Assembly (NCBI RefSeq): GCF_000337555.1
Contig: NZ_AOIO01000020.1
Location: 1 to 64,000 of the forward strand
DNA from: Natrialba asiatica DSM 12278
Lineage (GTDB): Archaea; Halobacteriota; Halobacteria; Halobacteriales; Natrialbaceae
DNA: 64,000 nt
Direction of reading: 5' to 3'
In this document: positions 50,837-58,547 of the stretch, piece after piece
How positions within the stretch are numbered: the first letter of the stretch is position 1
Layout: each line of letters starts with the position of its first letter
Position numbers and translations under genes: made by a program
The notes under the pieces: generated by a model
Databases searched by the model: none
What the model was told of the DNA's origin: nothing
What the model saw: only the letters and a program-made list of their open reading frames with translations

Positions 50837-51010
50837 GGGTATCGAGTCGGGGCTCACGACGGGGTGAGTCCCGGTGGTAGTCAATAGGGAACACCCGACG
50901 AACAGTGTGATCCGTGGAATGCGCGGATGTTTATAATGGTCACCGTGACGGTCGGCGAACGATCACGGCGACGGGAGGGTGTTTCGAAGGCGAATTTCGG
51001 CGGGCGGCGC

Positions 51011-52123
51011 TCATCGGAGGTCGTACTTTCGAATCCAATTCGGTCTCGGCAGGTGGCTCCCGCCGACCTCGACGACCCCGTGTTTGTACGCGAGGAGATA
51101 GACGAACAGGGCCCCGAAGAACGTCGCCGGCGTCAACGCGAGATGCCACCACAGCGACGATTCGATCTCGTACCCGTTTGCGACGAGCAGTTCGCCGACC
51201 GTTTCCAGCGCGAATAACACCGCCGGGTGGACGACGTAGACGCCGACGGCGTACTTCCCCCACGACGGTAACGAGGTCGACCGTCCGAGGGACGGCCGCG
51301 AGAGGAGAAACGCGAACAGCGAGAGCGTGACCAGCACGGTAAGGACCGAGTAACTGGCGGTGTAGACGCCGTGTGCGAACGTCTCGTCTCCCACGACGTA
51401 CCCCAGTACGTATCGTTCGCCGACGTGGAGTGCGCTGAAGAGGACGGTCGCGCCGAGATAGCGCGTGCTTCGCTCGGGGGCTGGCTGCCAGTCCTGCGAG
51501 GCGATGACGTACCCGAGACTCGTATAAAAGAACCCGAAGAACAACGCATCCCTGATCTCGAACGGGACGTCTACGAACATCGTATAGCTCGCCCCGAGCA
51601 GTCCGACGACGTGGAACGCGACCGAGATCGGCAGCAGGTACGATGTCTTGTCCGTGAGCACGAACAGACAGATCAACCCGAGCGAAACCAGGAGCGCCGG
51701 AAGAAACCACAGGATTTCCGACACGGAATTCCCGTAGTAGAACAACGCCACCGGCGACGTGAACTCGACCAGCTTGCCGACGACGCTGGCCGTGACAGCC
51801 CGATTGTCGAACCCGGCGCGCGCGGCGGTCCCCGCGAGAAAAACCGGCGCAGAAAGCAACAGCCCGAACGTGTAAATCGAGGCGATGGTTGTCGCTCGTT
51901 TGGCAAAGTATCCGACCGGGTCACGGTAGGCCGTTTTCCGGGCGAAGAAGTATCCCGACGTTACGAAGAAAAACGGGACTGCGAACCTCGCCGAGCTGTC
52001 GATTGCGAAATTTATCAAATTACCATATATAGTAATATTCCTGAATGGATCTGTATGAATAGCGACAACGAACAGCATCGCAATTATCCGCATCGAATCG
52101 ATGCTATAGATGCGTTCGCCCAT
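51011..52123 (-). CDS. Acyltransferase 3 family membrane protein
   Basis: A 370-residue protein with about ten hydrophobic segments and the acyltransferase-3 signature near the N-terminus: YSIDSMRIIAMLFVVAIHTDPF (key catalytic-type His in the HTDP motif) and FFFVTSGYFFARK. Members acetylate or acylate sugars, lipids or glycans at the membrane. The start MGERIYSIDS at 52123 is preceded by a TATA-like TATTCAG box. The first 40 codons and the upstream region are markedly AT-richer than the window, so part or all of the gene may be acquired. Confidence 0.8.
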   Translation of the reverse strand: MGERIYSIDSMRIIAMLFVVAIHTDPFRNITIYGNLINFAIDSSARFAVPFFFVTSGYFFARKTAYRDPVGYFAKRATTIASIYTFGLLLSAPVFLAGTAARAGFDNRAVTASVVGKLVEFTSPVALFYYGNSVSEILWFLPALLVSLGLICLFVLTDKTSYLLPISVAFHVVGLLGASYTMFVDVPFEIRDALFFGFFYTSLGYVIASQDWQPAPERSTRYLGATVLFSALHVGERYVLGYVVGDETFAHGVYTASYSVLTVLVTLSLFAFLLSRPSLGRSTSLPSWGKYAVGVYVVHPAVLFALETVGELLVANGYEIESSLWWHLALTPATFFGALFVYLLAYKHGVVEVGGSHLPRPNWIRKYDLR

Positions 52124-52431
52124 ACCCCGGGCAACCACATTTCTGAATATGATCCTTTTGCCTCAGGTAAACGGTTCGCCGACCTGTAATTTTGTCAATT
52201 ATAGAATTAGTTCGAATATATTCAATCTTATTGATATACATTACGACGACCGAGATAGCTGCTGCGACGAACCGATCACCGAACTCGAGTGCAGGCGCGG
52301 ACCGGTATCAGCCACGGCCAAACGAGTCAGGCTGTCGAACAGCACTCGGTGGAAGTCGGTCACGATTCGTCCCGCCACCCTCGGAGACGGCCACAGAAGC
52401 GTGATTGCTCTTCACAGAGAGTGCACCAGTA
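52124..52431. other. Upstream AT-rich region
   Basis: About 308 bp with no gene. The first 120 bp are AT-rich (for example ATTATAGAATTAG and TATTGATATACATTAC), unlike the rest of the window, then GC-rich. It may mark the edge of imported DNA that includes the acyltransferase start. Confidence 0.5.
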
Positions 52432-54120
52432 TCAGCCGTCCGCCTCGGTCGTTGCGTCCTCTCGGAGCGCCTGCTTGTCCGTCTTTCCAATGTCGGTGAG
52501 CGGGATCGACTCGACGAACGTTACCGTCGACGGGAGGGCCTGTCGTGGCACCGTGCCCTCGAGATGGTCGCGAACGTCCTGTTCGGTTACGTCCGCATCC
52601 GGTTCCGGTTCGATGAAGATGCGGACGCGCTCGCTGCCCGGCCGCTCCGGATCGGGGACGCCGACCGTGGCCGGTCGTTCGACGCCCTCGAGACCGTACA
52701 GGATCTCGTCGACTTCCTCGGAGTAGACCTTCAATCCCGAGACGTTGATCATGTTCTTGATGCGGTCGACGACGTAGAACCGACCGCTGGAGTCGACTTT
52801 CGCGATGTCGCCCGTGGCGACGTACCCCTCCTCGTCGAACGGGTCTTTCCCCTCGTCGAGATATCCCGTCATCCGCTGTGGGCCCTTCACGAGGAGTTCA
52901 CCCTCGAGTTCGTCATCGACGGCGCGGTCGATCGGAATCGCCTCGCCGGAGTCGATATCGCGGAGTTTGACGCTCGTGTCGGGAACCGGAATTCCGATGG
53001 TCGGATGGTCCAACCCGTCCTCGCTCTCACCGCCGGCGAGGAGTTCGTAGAGTCCGTGAACGTCGAAGTGGGTGATCGGGGACATCTCCGAGAGGCCGTA
53101 GCCCTGGGACACGCCGCCGGCCTCGCGTTCGAACTGGGACTTCGTCTCGACCGCGAGGGGAGCGGAGCCGGAGATGCCGACGACCGAGGATGCGACCTCC
53201 TCGTCGACCAGTTCCATGAACTGGGTCGGCACGCCGAGCATGAGCAGCGGTTCGTGGCGCTCGACCAGTTCGCGCATCTGCACCGTATCCCTGGCGTCGG
53301 GAACGACCAGCATATCGAGTCCGAGTTCGAGCAGGCTGTTCGTGATCGAGTAGCCGTAGGCGTGATACATCGGCAGCGCCATCACGGCCGCCTCGCTGCC
53401 GCGCATCGCCGTCGCCAACTGGGACTGCACGGCGACGCCCTGGAGCGCGTTCGCGACGAGATTCCGATGGGTCAGCAGACACCCCTTGGGTAAGCCGGTC
53501 GTCCCGCCCGTGAACAACAGCGTGTGTCCGTCCGTTTCGACGCTGAACTCGACGGTGGGCGGGTCCGGCTCCGTCGCGTCGATGACCGGGCGGAGCCGTT
53601 CGGCTCCGTCGATCGCCTCTCGCTCGCCCTCGTCCGGCGGGTCCGCCGAGTAGTCCTCGAGCGACGTCAGGAGCACGTGCTCGAGTTCGAGTTCAGTTTG
53701 GAGCGACCGGATGAGATCGATGTGTTCGTCGTGGCCGATCAGTACGTCGGGGTCGCCTTGCTCGAGTCGGTAGACGAGGTCGTCCTCGGCGTCGAGGAAG
53801 TCGTTCGGGATGTGGACGCCGCCGGCCCGCGAGATGGCGTGGGTGGCGACGACGAACTGGACGGATGTCGGGAGGATCGTTGCGACTCTGTGGCCCTTCT
53901 CGATGCCGCGCTGGCGCAGCGCCGTCGCCAGTCGGTCGACGTCATCGCGGATGTCGGGGTAGGGGAATCGCTGGCCCAACTGGACGATCCCCTGCGCCGG
54001 ATGGTCGTCTGCGGCGTCGTACAGGAACTGATGAACCGGCTCGTCGGGATAGGGCTCGAGTGACTCGGGGATGCCGAACCGTTCGTACGCCGCCGTCCAG
54101 GGTGTCGCGTCTCGGGACAT
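52432..54120 (-). CDS. Acyl-CoA synthetase / AMP-dependent CoA ligase
   Basis: A 562-residue adenylate-forming enzyme that activates a carboxylic acid to its CoA thioester. Seen are the P-loop LLFTGGTTGLPKGCLLTH near residue 213, YGLSEMSPITHFD, ATGDIAKVDSSGRFYVVDRIKNMINVSGLKVYSEEVDEI and the C-terminal catalytic Lys in IGKTDKQAL. It would feed acids made by the aldehyde dehydrogenase to the acyl-CoA dehydrogenase. Its specific acid is unknown. The start MSRDATPWTAAYERFG is conserved in tone with the family. Confidence 0.92.
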   Translation of the reverse strand: MSRDATPWTAAYERFGIPESLEPYPDEPVHQFLYDAADDHPAQGIVQLGQRFPYPDIRDDVDRLATALRQRGIEKGHRVATILPTSVQFVVATHAISRAGGVHIPNDFLDAEDDLVYRLEQGDPDVLIGHDEHIDLIRSLQTELELEHVLLTSLEDYSADPPDEGEREAIDGAERLRPVIDATEPDPPTVEFSVETDGHTLLFTGGTTGLPKGCLLTHRNLVANALQGVAVQSQLATAMRGSEAAVMALPMYHAYGYSITNSLLELGLDMLVVPDARDTVQMRELVERHEPLLMLGVPTQFMELVDEEVASSVVGISGSAPLAVETKSQFEREAGGVSQGYGLSEMSPITHFDVHGLYELLAGGESEDGLDHPTIGIPVPDTSVKLRDIDSGEAIPIDRAVDDELEGELLVKGPQRMTGYLDEGKDPFDEEGYVATGDIAKVDSSGRFYVVDRIKNMINVSGLKVYSEEVDEILYGLEGVERPATVGVPDPERPGSERVRIFIEPEPDADVTEQDVRDHLEGTVPRQALPSTVTFVESIPLTDIGKTDKQALREDATTEADG

Positions 54121-54328
54121 TCGGTCACGCTATCACGCCTGCGTTGCTAAAGCGTACTCGCTGGGATACGCGGTCGTTGAAGACCGAAGCGGGACACGGC
54201 CGCGGCCGGACAGTCGTGCGAGGATCCGTGGCCGGGCGACTGCTCGGTACCGGCGGCCTCCACGCCGATATAAATCGCCTGCGATCCGTCGAAAAACGCC
54301 CTTCGTCGTCGCCGGTGGTGCTCACCGT

Positions 54329-55105
54329 ATGGATTTCGGACTGGACGAGAAGACCGCTCTCGTGACGGGAGCAGGCGGGCGCATCGGCAGCGTCGACTGC
54401 GAGATACTCGCCGCGGAAGGGGCCGAGGTGATCGCGCTGGACATCGATACCGACGCGGCACGGACCGTCGTCGACGACATCGAAGACGCCGGCGGGACGG
54501 CGCGCACGCTCGAGTGCGACCTGACCGATCGCGACGAGGTAGCGGAGACGATTTCGGCGGTCGACGAGGACGCCGGCGGGATCGACGTGCTGATCAACAA
54601 CGCGGGGCTGGTCGACGCTCGCGACAAGGTCGAGGACTTCGACGACGAGATCTGGGACCGCGACGTGGCGGTCAACCTGACGGGAACCTACAACGTCACC
54701 CGCGCCGTCTATCCGGGAATGAAAGAGCGCGGATGGGGCCGCATCGTCACCGTGTCCTCGGTCGCCGGCTGGCACGGCGGCTTCGGACAGGCGTCGTACG
54801 CGGCGACGAAATCGGCGCTGATCGGCTTCGGCAAGACGCTCGCCTTAGAGGGCGCACAGCACGGTATTACGAGCAACGTCGTCGCACCGAGCATCGTCGT
54901 CGGCGCGCTCGCGGACCTCCCGCTCGACCAGCTCGAACAGGTCGACGAGCACTTCGCCCGGATCGCCGAGGCGACCCCGATGCGGCGACTCGGTCGGGAG
55001 GAAGACGTCGCGAATCTGATCGCGTACCTCTGCTCGGAGCAGGCCGATTACGTCACCGGACAGGTCGTCGGCGTCACCGGCGGCGTCGATCTCTTTAGTT
55101 TCTGA
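54329..55105 (+). CDS. Short-chain dehydrogenase/reductase (FabG/HSD-like)
   Basis: A 258-residue SDR: nucleotide motif TGAGGRIGSVDCEIL, NNAGLV, Ser in TVSSVAGWHG and the YAATK active site. The first 86 codons of the longer open frame precede a credible start at 54329 (MDFGLDEKTALVTGAG), which matches SDR starts. It could be a 3-hydroxyacyl-CoA dehydrogenase or ketoreductase of the lipid cluster. It is divergent from the acyl-CoA ligase across about 208 bp. Confidence 0.92.
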   Translation: MDFGLDEKTALVTGAGGRIGSVDCEILAAEGAEVIALDIDTDAARTVVDDIEDAGGTARTLECDLTDRDEVAETISAVDEDAGGIDVLINNAGLVDARDKVEDFDDEIWDRDVAVNLTGTYNVTRAVYPGMKERGWGRIVTVSSVAGWHGGFGQASYAATKSALIGFGKTLALEGAQHGITSNVVAPSIVVGALADLPLDQLEQVDEHFARIAEATPMRRLGREEDVANLIAYLCSEQADYVTGQVVGVTGGVDLFSF

Positions 55106-55139
55106 CGATCCGGGCGGTGTTCCACCCAAACGGTGTTCT

Positions 55140-55245
55140 CCCGGTCACAGCCTTAGCCCAGTCTCAGACTCAGCCCAGTTTCAGCCACAGCCACAGTCTC
55201 GGTCTCAGTCACTATCTCAGCCTCAGTTACAGTCTCGACCTCAGG
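55140..55245. repeat. Degenerate (C/T)TCAG hexamer repeat
   Basis: About 14 units such as TCTCAG, ACTCAG, TTTCAG, CCACAG, TCTCGG, CCTCAG and TTACAG fill the gap between the SDR stop and the end of the bat-type regulator. The period is 6 bp and the units drift at most positions. It has no ORF of significance. It may be decaying simple-sequence DNA. Confidence 0.6.
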
Positions 55246-55891
55246 GAACGATCTGCGAAAGGAGTTTCGCCTCGATTTTTCGCAGGTGACCGCCGACCGT
55301 ACCGCCCGTACACCCGAGTTCATCTCCGATATCCGCGTGTGTCACCTCCCGCGGAACGTTGTAGTATCCCATATCGACGGCAGTCTCGAGGATTTCCTGT
55401 TGCCGATCCGTGAGCTGTGAGAACAACCGATCCGTGTTCGGCTCGTAAGTCCCCGTCTTGAGGAGTTTGATCCGAATCCCGTCGGGAACGTCCGGAATCG
55501 CCTGCTGAAAGCTCCCTACGTCGCCGATCATCGTCACGCGCAATCCCCCACGTCGCGTGTACTCGAGGGGCGTATCGAAGATGAACTCGAACTCGCGGAA
55601 CATGCTCAAGAGCCCCACGAGCCTGTCGTGGGCTCCGACGTGGATGTAGGCGTGAATTGCGTCATCTGCCTTCGAAAGGTGGTACATGCGAACCATCTTC
55701 GAATCCGTCAGAATCGACTCGAGCGCCGCTGCATCACCGGACAGTTGATAGAGCGTGACGATCGTATCGTCGGCGAGGAGATTGACGTTGTGGAGGAGTT
55801 CACGCGCGATATCGGGATGATCTGCAATTTGCTGGTCGACGGGGTGTAACCCCTCGTCGTCCGGGATAACGATGCACTTTGCGTATCTCAT
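55241..55891 (-). CDS. Bat-type helix-turn-helix regulator
   Basis: A 216-residue regulator of the HTH_10 family. The C-terminal part LTDRQQEILETAVDMGYYNVPREVTHADIGDELGCTGGTVGGHLRKIE is the DNA-binding domain. The N-terminal 160 residues are a sensor-like region with a hydrophobic core pattern but no known ligand site. Target genes are unknown; the methyltransferase next to it is the nearest candidate. The start MRYAKCIVIPDD is plausible. It is the second member of this family in the window (see 3175-3879). Confidence 0.88.
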   Translation of the reverse strand: MRYAKCIVIPDDEGLHPVDQQIADHPDIARELLHNVNLLADDTIVTLYQLSGDAAALESILTDSKMVRMYHLSKADDAIHAYIHVGAHDRLVGLLSMFREFEFIFDTPLEYTRRGGLRVTMIGDVGSFQQAIPDVPDGIRIKLLKTGTYEPNTDRLFSQLTDRQQEILETAVDMGYYNVPREVTHADIGDELGCTGGTVGGHLRKIEAKLLSQIVP

Positions 55892-56064
55892 CTCGTGAGA
55901 GTCACCTCACTGTGAGCATACTTCTTGGTATCGTTTGACAGAGTGTGTGACGTCCAGGGTTTCGAAGAGAAACCGAACGCGGAAACGGTGGCCAGACGAA
56001 CACCGCTCATCGGCCGGCGGTCTTCACCTCGAACTCGACGGTTGCACATCGGCGAAACACCCCA

Positions 56065-56916
56065 TCACGCCGGTAACTCCGCAGTAAAGTCACCGTGCAC
56101 TGCGAGTCCCCGGTCGAGAACGTCGTACTGGTGATAGAGCGTCACCCCCTGTTTGACCGACGAATCACTTTTCACGCCCAGCGCGGAGGCAGCCCTGAGA
56201 AGCGGCGTGACGGCGCGCGAGAGCCACCGTTGACGGCGGGACGACGGCATAATCCGGTCGTAGTGGTCGTCGAACGTCACGTTCGTAAAGCCGGCCGCTT
56301 CGAGGGCAGTTCTGAACTCGCCGACGTGTGCGAGTTCGGGAACGGCCCAGCCGTCGAGTACCGTTCGGACCGTCTCTTTCTCCGGTGCCGTCAGCGCCGT
56401 TCGACTCATGTAGCCGTCGGAGAGTAGCACGCGGCCGCCCGGCACGAGGACGCGGCGAATTTCCTCGAGTACTCGGTCCTTTTGCGCGGAGTGACAGACC
56501 GTTTCGATACCGGAGACTGCGTCGAACGTGTCGTCGGGGTACGGAATTTCGTGATAGGTACCGACGCCGAACGCGGTCGATTCCGCCACGTCGCGTTCGC
56601 GAGCGTTCGCTCGGGCGTCGCGGATGTGAGACGGGTCGATATCGATGCCGTGAACGTCGGCGTCGCGTTCGGCCGCGATGTGGATCGGCAGCCCGCCGCG
56701 CCCGGTCCCGATGTCCAGTATCGTATCCGTCTCGTCGGCGTCGAGTTTGTCGGCGTAGACGCTGTTCGAGTTCGTCATGGCTTCCCGATGGCTCGTGTGT
56801 GCGTCGTCGTAGAAGCCGTAGTGCAGGTTGACCTCGCTCCAGAAAAACCGGTACTCCCACGCGGTCTCGTTGTAGAACTCGACTATATCAGTAGTACTGA
56901 ACGATTTCGGTTGCAT
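56065..56916 (-). CDS. Class I SAM-dependent methyltransferase (sterol/tocopherol-methyltransferase-like)
   Basis: A 283-residue methyltransferase. Motif I is ILDIGTGRGGLPIHIA near residue 70, motif II is VHGIDIDPSHI, motif III is FDAVSGIETVCHS. The N-terminal WEYRFFWSEVNLHYGFYDD is the gamma-tocopherol/sterol C-methyltransferase signature, so the substrate may be a lipid such as a quinone or carotenoid. A TATA-like AGTACTATCG centred about 28 nt before the ATG gives a leaderless start MQPKSFSTTDIV. It is divergent from the envelope module at 57.1 kb. Confidence 0.87.
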   Translation of the reverse strand: MQPKSFSTTDIVEFYNETAWEYRFFWSEVNLHYGFYDDAHTSHREAMTNSNSVYADKLDADETDTILDIGTGRGGLPIHIAAERDADVHGIDIDPSHIRDARANARERDVAESTAFGVGTYHEIPYPDDTFDAVSGIETVCHSAQKDRVLEEIRRVLVPGGRVLLSDGYMSRTALTAPEKETVRTVLDGWAVPELAHVGEFRTALEAAGFTNVTFDDHYDRIMPSSRRQRWLSRAVTPLLRAASALGVKSDSSVKQGVTLYHQYDVLDRGLAVHGDFTAELPA

Positions 56917-57087
56917 ACCCCGACACGCACTGGTGTAGCCGATAGTACTTCTCCCGCGTTTCCGCGTGTCTTTATAGGCGTCCGGCACTGACTCTCTCGA
57001 TTTCCGATCAATAGTCAAAACCTCGAGAAAATCCACTCATGGCCGTGATATCGAAACAACCGTCGCCGCGTTCTCGTACAGCCGCGA

Positions 57088-57094
57088 TATAAAT
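57088..57094 (+). promoter_or_regulatory. TATA box of the envelope module
   Basis: TATAAAT is centred 27 nt before position 57118, where an ATG lies. The expected transcript start therefore coincides with the start codon of a 45-codon ORF, so that ORF would be leaderless. Confidence 0.65.
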
Positions 57095-57117
57095 GACGCC
57101 GTATACGAGGAGGAAAA

Positions 57118-57255
57118 ATGATTACAAACCATGTTGGGTGTGTGCCTGTGACATCCAACACCCACCGGCAACTCGGGCGAACTGTAACCGACGGCGCGGG
57201 ACGGTCCCCGCTCAGTGGCGAGGGGGAATCGAACAGCACCGAAAGAGGCGCTTAA
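57118..57255 (+). CDS. Leaderless 45-codon ORF before the DUF6230-like gene
   Basis: A 45-residue reading frame (MITNHVGCVPVTSNT..., ending NSTERGA) starting on the predicted transcript start and ending one nucleotide before the next ATG (TAA-C-ATG). The peptide is Thr/Ser/Gly-rich, not very haloarchaeal, and has no signal. It may be a leader peptide, a micro-protein or a chance frame. A 7-bp stem (TGGGTGT 57135-57141, ACACCCA 57158-57164) lies within it. The position is striking, the peptide itself is not. Confidence 0.45.
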   Translation: MITNHVGCVPVTSNTHRQLGRTVTDGAGRSPLSGEGESNSTERGA

Positions 57256-57256
57256 C

Positions 57257-57874
57257 ATGTACAATACGAAACGGCTGCTGACGGGAACAAGTGCGTCGAT
57301 TCTCGTGGTCGCGCTCGTCGGCCTGATCGTGCTGTCGTCAGGGACGGCCTACGCCGCACCGCTGGCCGCCGGCGGCTTTACCGTCGAAGCCGACGAGATC
57401 AGATCCGACGAATTCCTCCTCTATCCCGGCGTCGGGGAGAGTAGCGAGGCCCAGGCGACGCCCGTCGTCGTCGTCGAACAGCGAGGCGTCGAGATCGACG
57501 GTCTGGTGCTGACGAAAGAACAGCCCGTCGATAACCTGCCCGGGATCGATGGAACGATCGAGATCTCCTTTACCACGGACGAAACCGTCGAAGCGGACGA
57601 ACAGTACATCAAGTTGACCGGGCTGAGCGCGGAGGAGGCGACGTTCAACGGCCAGGTGATCAACGACCAGTACAGCGACGATCCGAACCAGCAGTTCCAG
57701 CAGGCGGCCGGAGAGAACGCCGAACCCGAAGAGGGGCTTCTAACCGACGTAAGCGGGGATTCCCCCGGAATGGTGCAAGAAGATGTTGAAATCGAGATGG
57801 TGTATCTCGCGTCGAACGAGATCAGCCTGCCCGGTCTCGATGTCAACGTCGAGTACACGGACGAGGGGACGTGA
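57257..57874 (+). CDS. Exported DUF6230-like protein
   Basis: A 205-residue protein with an N-terminal hydrophobic signal segment (ILVVALVGLIVLSSGTAYAAPLA), probably cleaved after AYA. The rest is a beta-rich, acidic domain with PVVVVEQRGVEIDGLVLTKEQPVDNLPGIDGTIEISFTTDE and AEEATFNGQVINDQYSDD. I recognise the DUF6230 style, a family seen in Actinobacteria and haloarchaea beside DUF6114 proteins; function unknown. Together with the next gene it forms a conserved-looking pair with a 6-nt gap. Confidence 0.75.
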   Translation: MYNTKRLLTGTSASILVVALVGLIVLSSGTAYAAPLAAGGFTVEADEIRSDEFLLYPGVGESSEAQATPVVVVEQRGVEIDGLVLTKEQPVDNLPGIDGTIEISFTTDETVEADEQYIKLTGLSAEEATFNGQVINDQYSDDPNQQFQQAAGENAEPEEGLLTDVSGDSPGMVQEDVEIEMVYLASNEISLPGLDVNVEYTDEGT

Positions 57875-57880
57875 TCATCC

Positions 57881-58456
57881 ATGGCAACCAAATCTAGCTA
57901 CGACGACGCAACGAGTACAACAGACCGAATCAGAAGTCGCTGGGATCGGTTCACCGCCTGGCGACTCCGGCGACCGTTCCTGGGCGGTCTCCTGTTGTGT
58001 CTGGCCGGGATCATCATCACCTGGGTCCCGATGCAAATCCTGCCGGACCTTCTCTTCGTCGGCGGCGAGTTGACCGGCTTTCTCGCCATCGGCGTCGCGT
58101 TCGGCGTGTTAGTGTTCCTGACGGGCGTCTTCGCGCTGTACAAACCGGCCCACTCCGACGTGATCGGCGTCGTTGGCATCGCCCTGTCGATTCTCTCGCT
58201 GGTGGGTTCACTCGGCGGGTTAGTGTTCGGGCTCCTATTCGGCATCCTCGGCGGTAACCTCTGTCTCGCGTGGAAACCCGACGAGGATCGCGTCCCCGAC
58301 CGCGTCACTGAGCCGAGTCCCGTCGACAACGCTGTCGCGGGCGTTCGCAACCGGCTCCAGCGCGTCGTCGGGCCAGTTCGCCGGCGGCTTCGGCACCGTC
58401 TCGAAACTGCGACGACCGAGACTGGGCCACAGAACGCGGAAACGACCGATGAGTGA
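57881..58456 (+). CDS. DUF6114-like membrane protein
   Basis: A 191-residue protein: a basic N-terminal segment (RFTAWRLRRPFLGGLLLCLAG), then four hydrophobic segments, and a basic C-terminal tail. The pattern WRLRRPF-GG-LL matches what I know of DUF6114 proteins, which follow DUF6230 in Actinobacteria. The role is unknown; anchoring or translocating the DUF6230 partner is an inference. It starts 6 nt after the DUF6230-like stop. Confidence 0.75.
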   Translation: MATKSSYDDATSTTDRIRSRWDRFTAWRLRRPFLGGLLLCLAGIIITWVPMQILPDLLFVGGELTGFLAIGVAFGVLVFLTGVFALYKPAHSDVIGVVGIALSILSLVGSLGGLVFGLLFGILGGNLCLAWKPDEDRVPDRVTEPSPVDNAVAGVRNRLQRVVGPVRRRLRHRLETATTETGPQNAETTDE

Positions 58457-58547
58457 GCGCCATCGCCGCGGCGCAAAACGCGTCACCGGGCACCGAAACC
58501 GCGGGGCAATCACCGCGAGAGAACACTGAGACGTGAGCTGACATGAT

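Noticed and set aside
55140-55245. CRISPR-like repeat
   Set aside because: The units are 6 bp, contiguous and drift at most positions; no spacers exist.
57118-57255. Treating the 45-codon ORF as a confirmed protein
   Set aside because: Only its position supports it; the peptide has no recognisable feature, so it is kept at low confidence.
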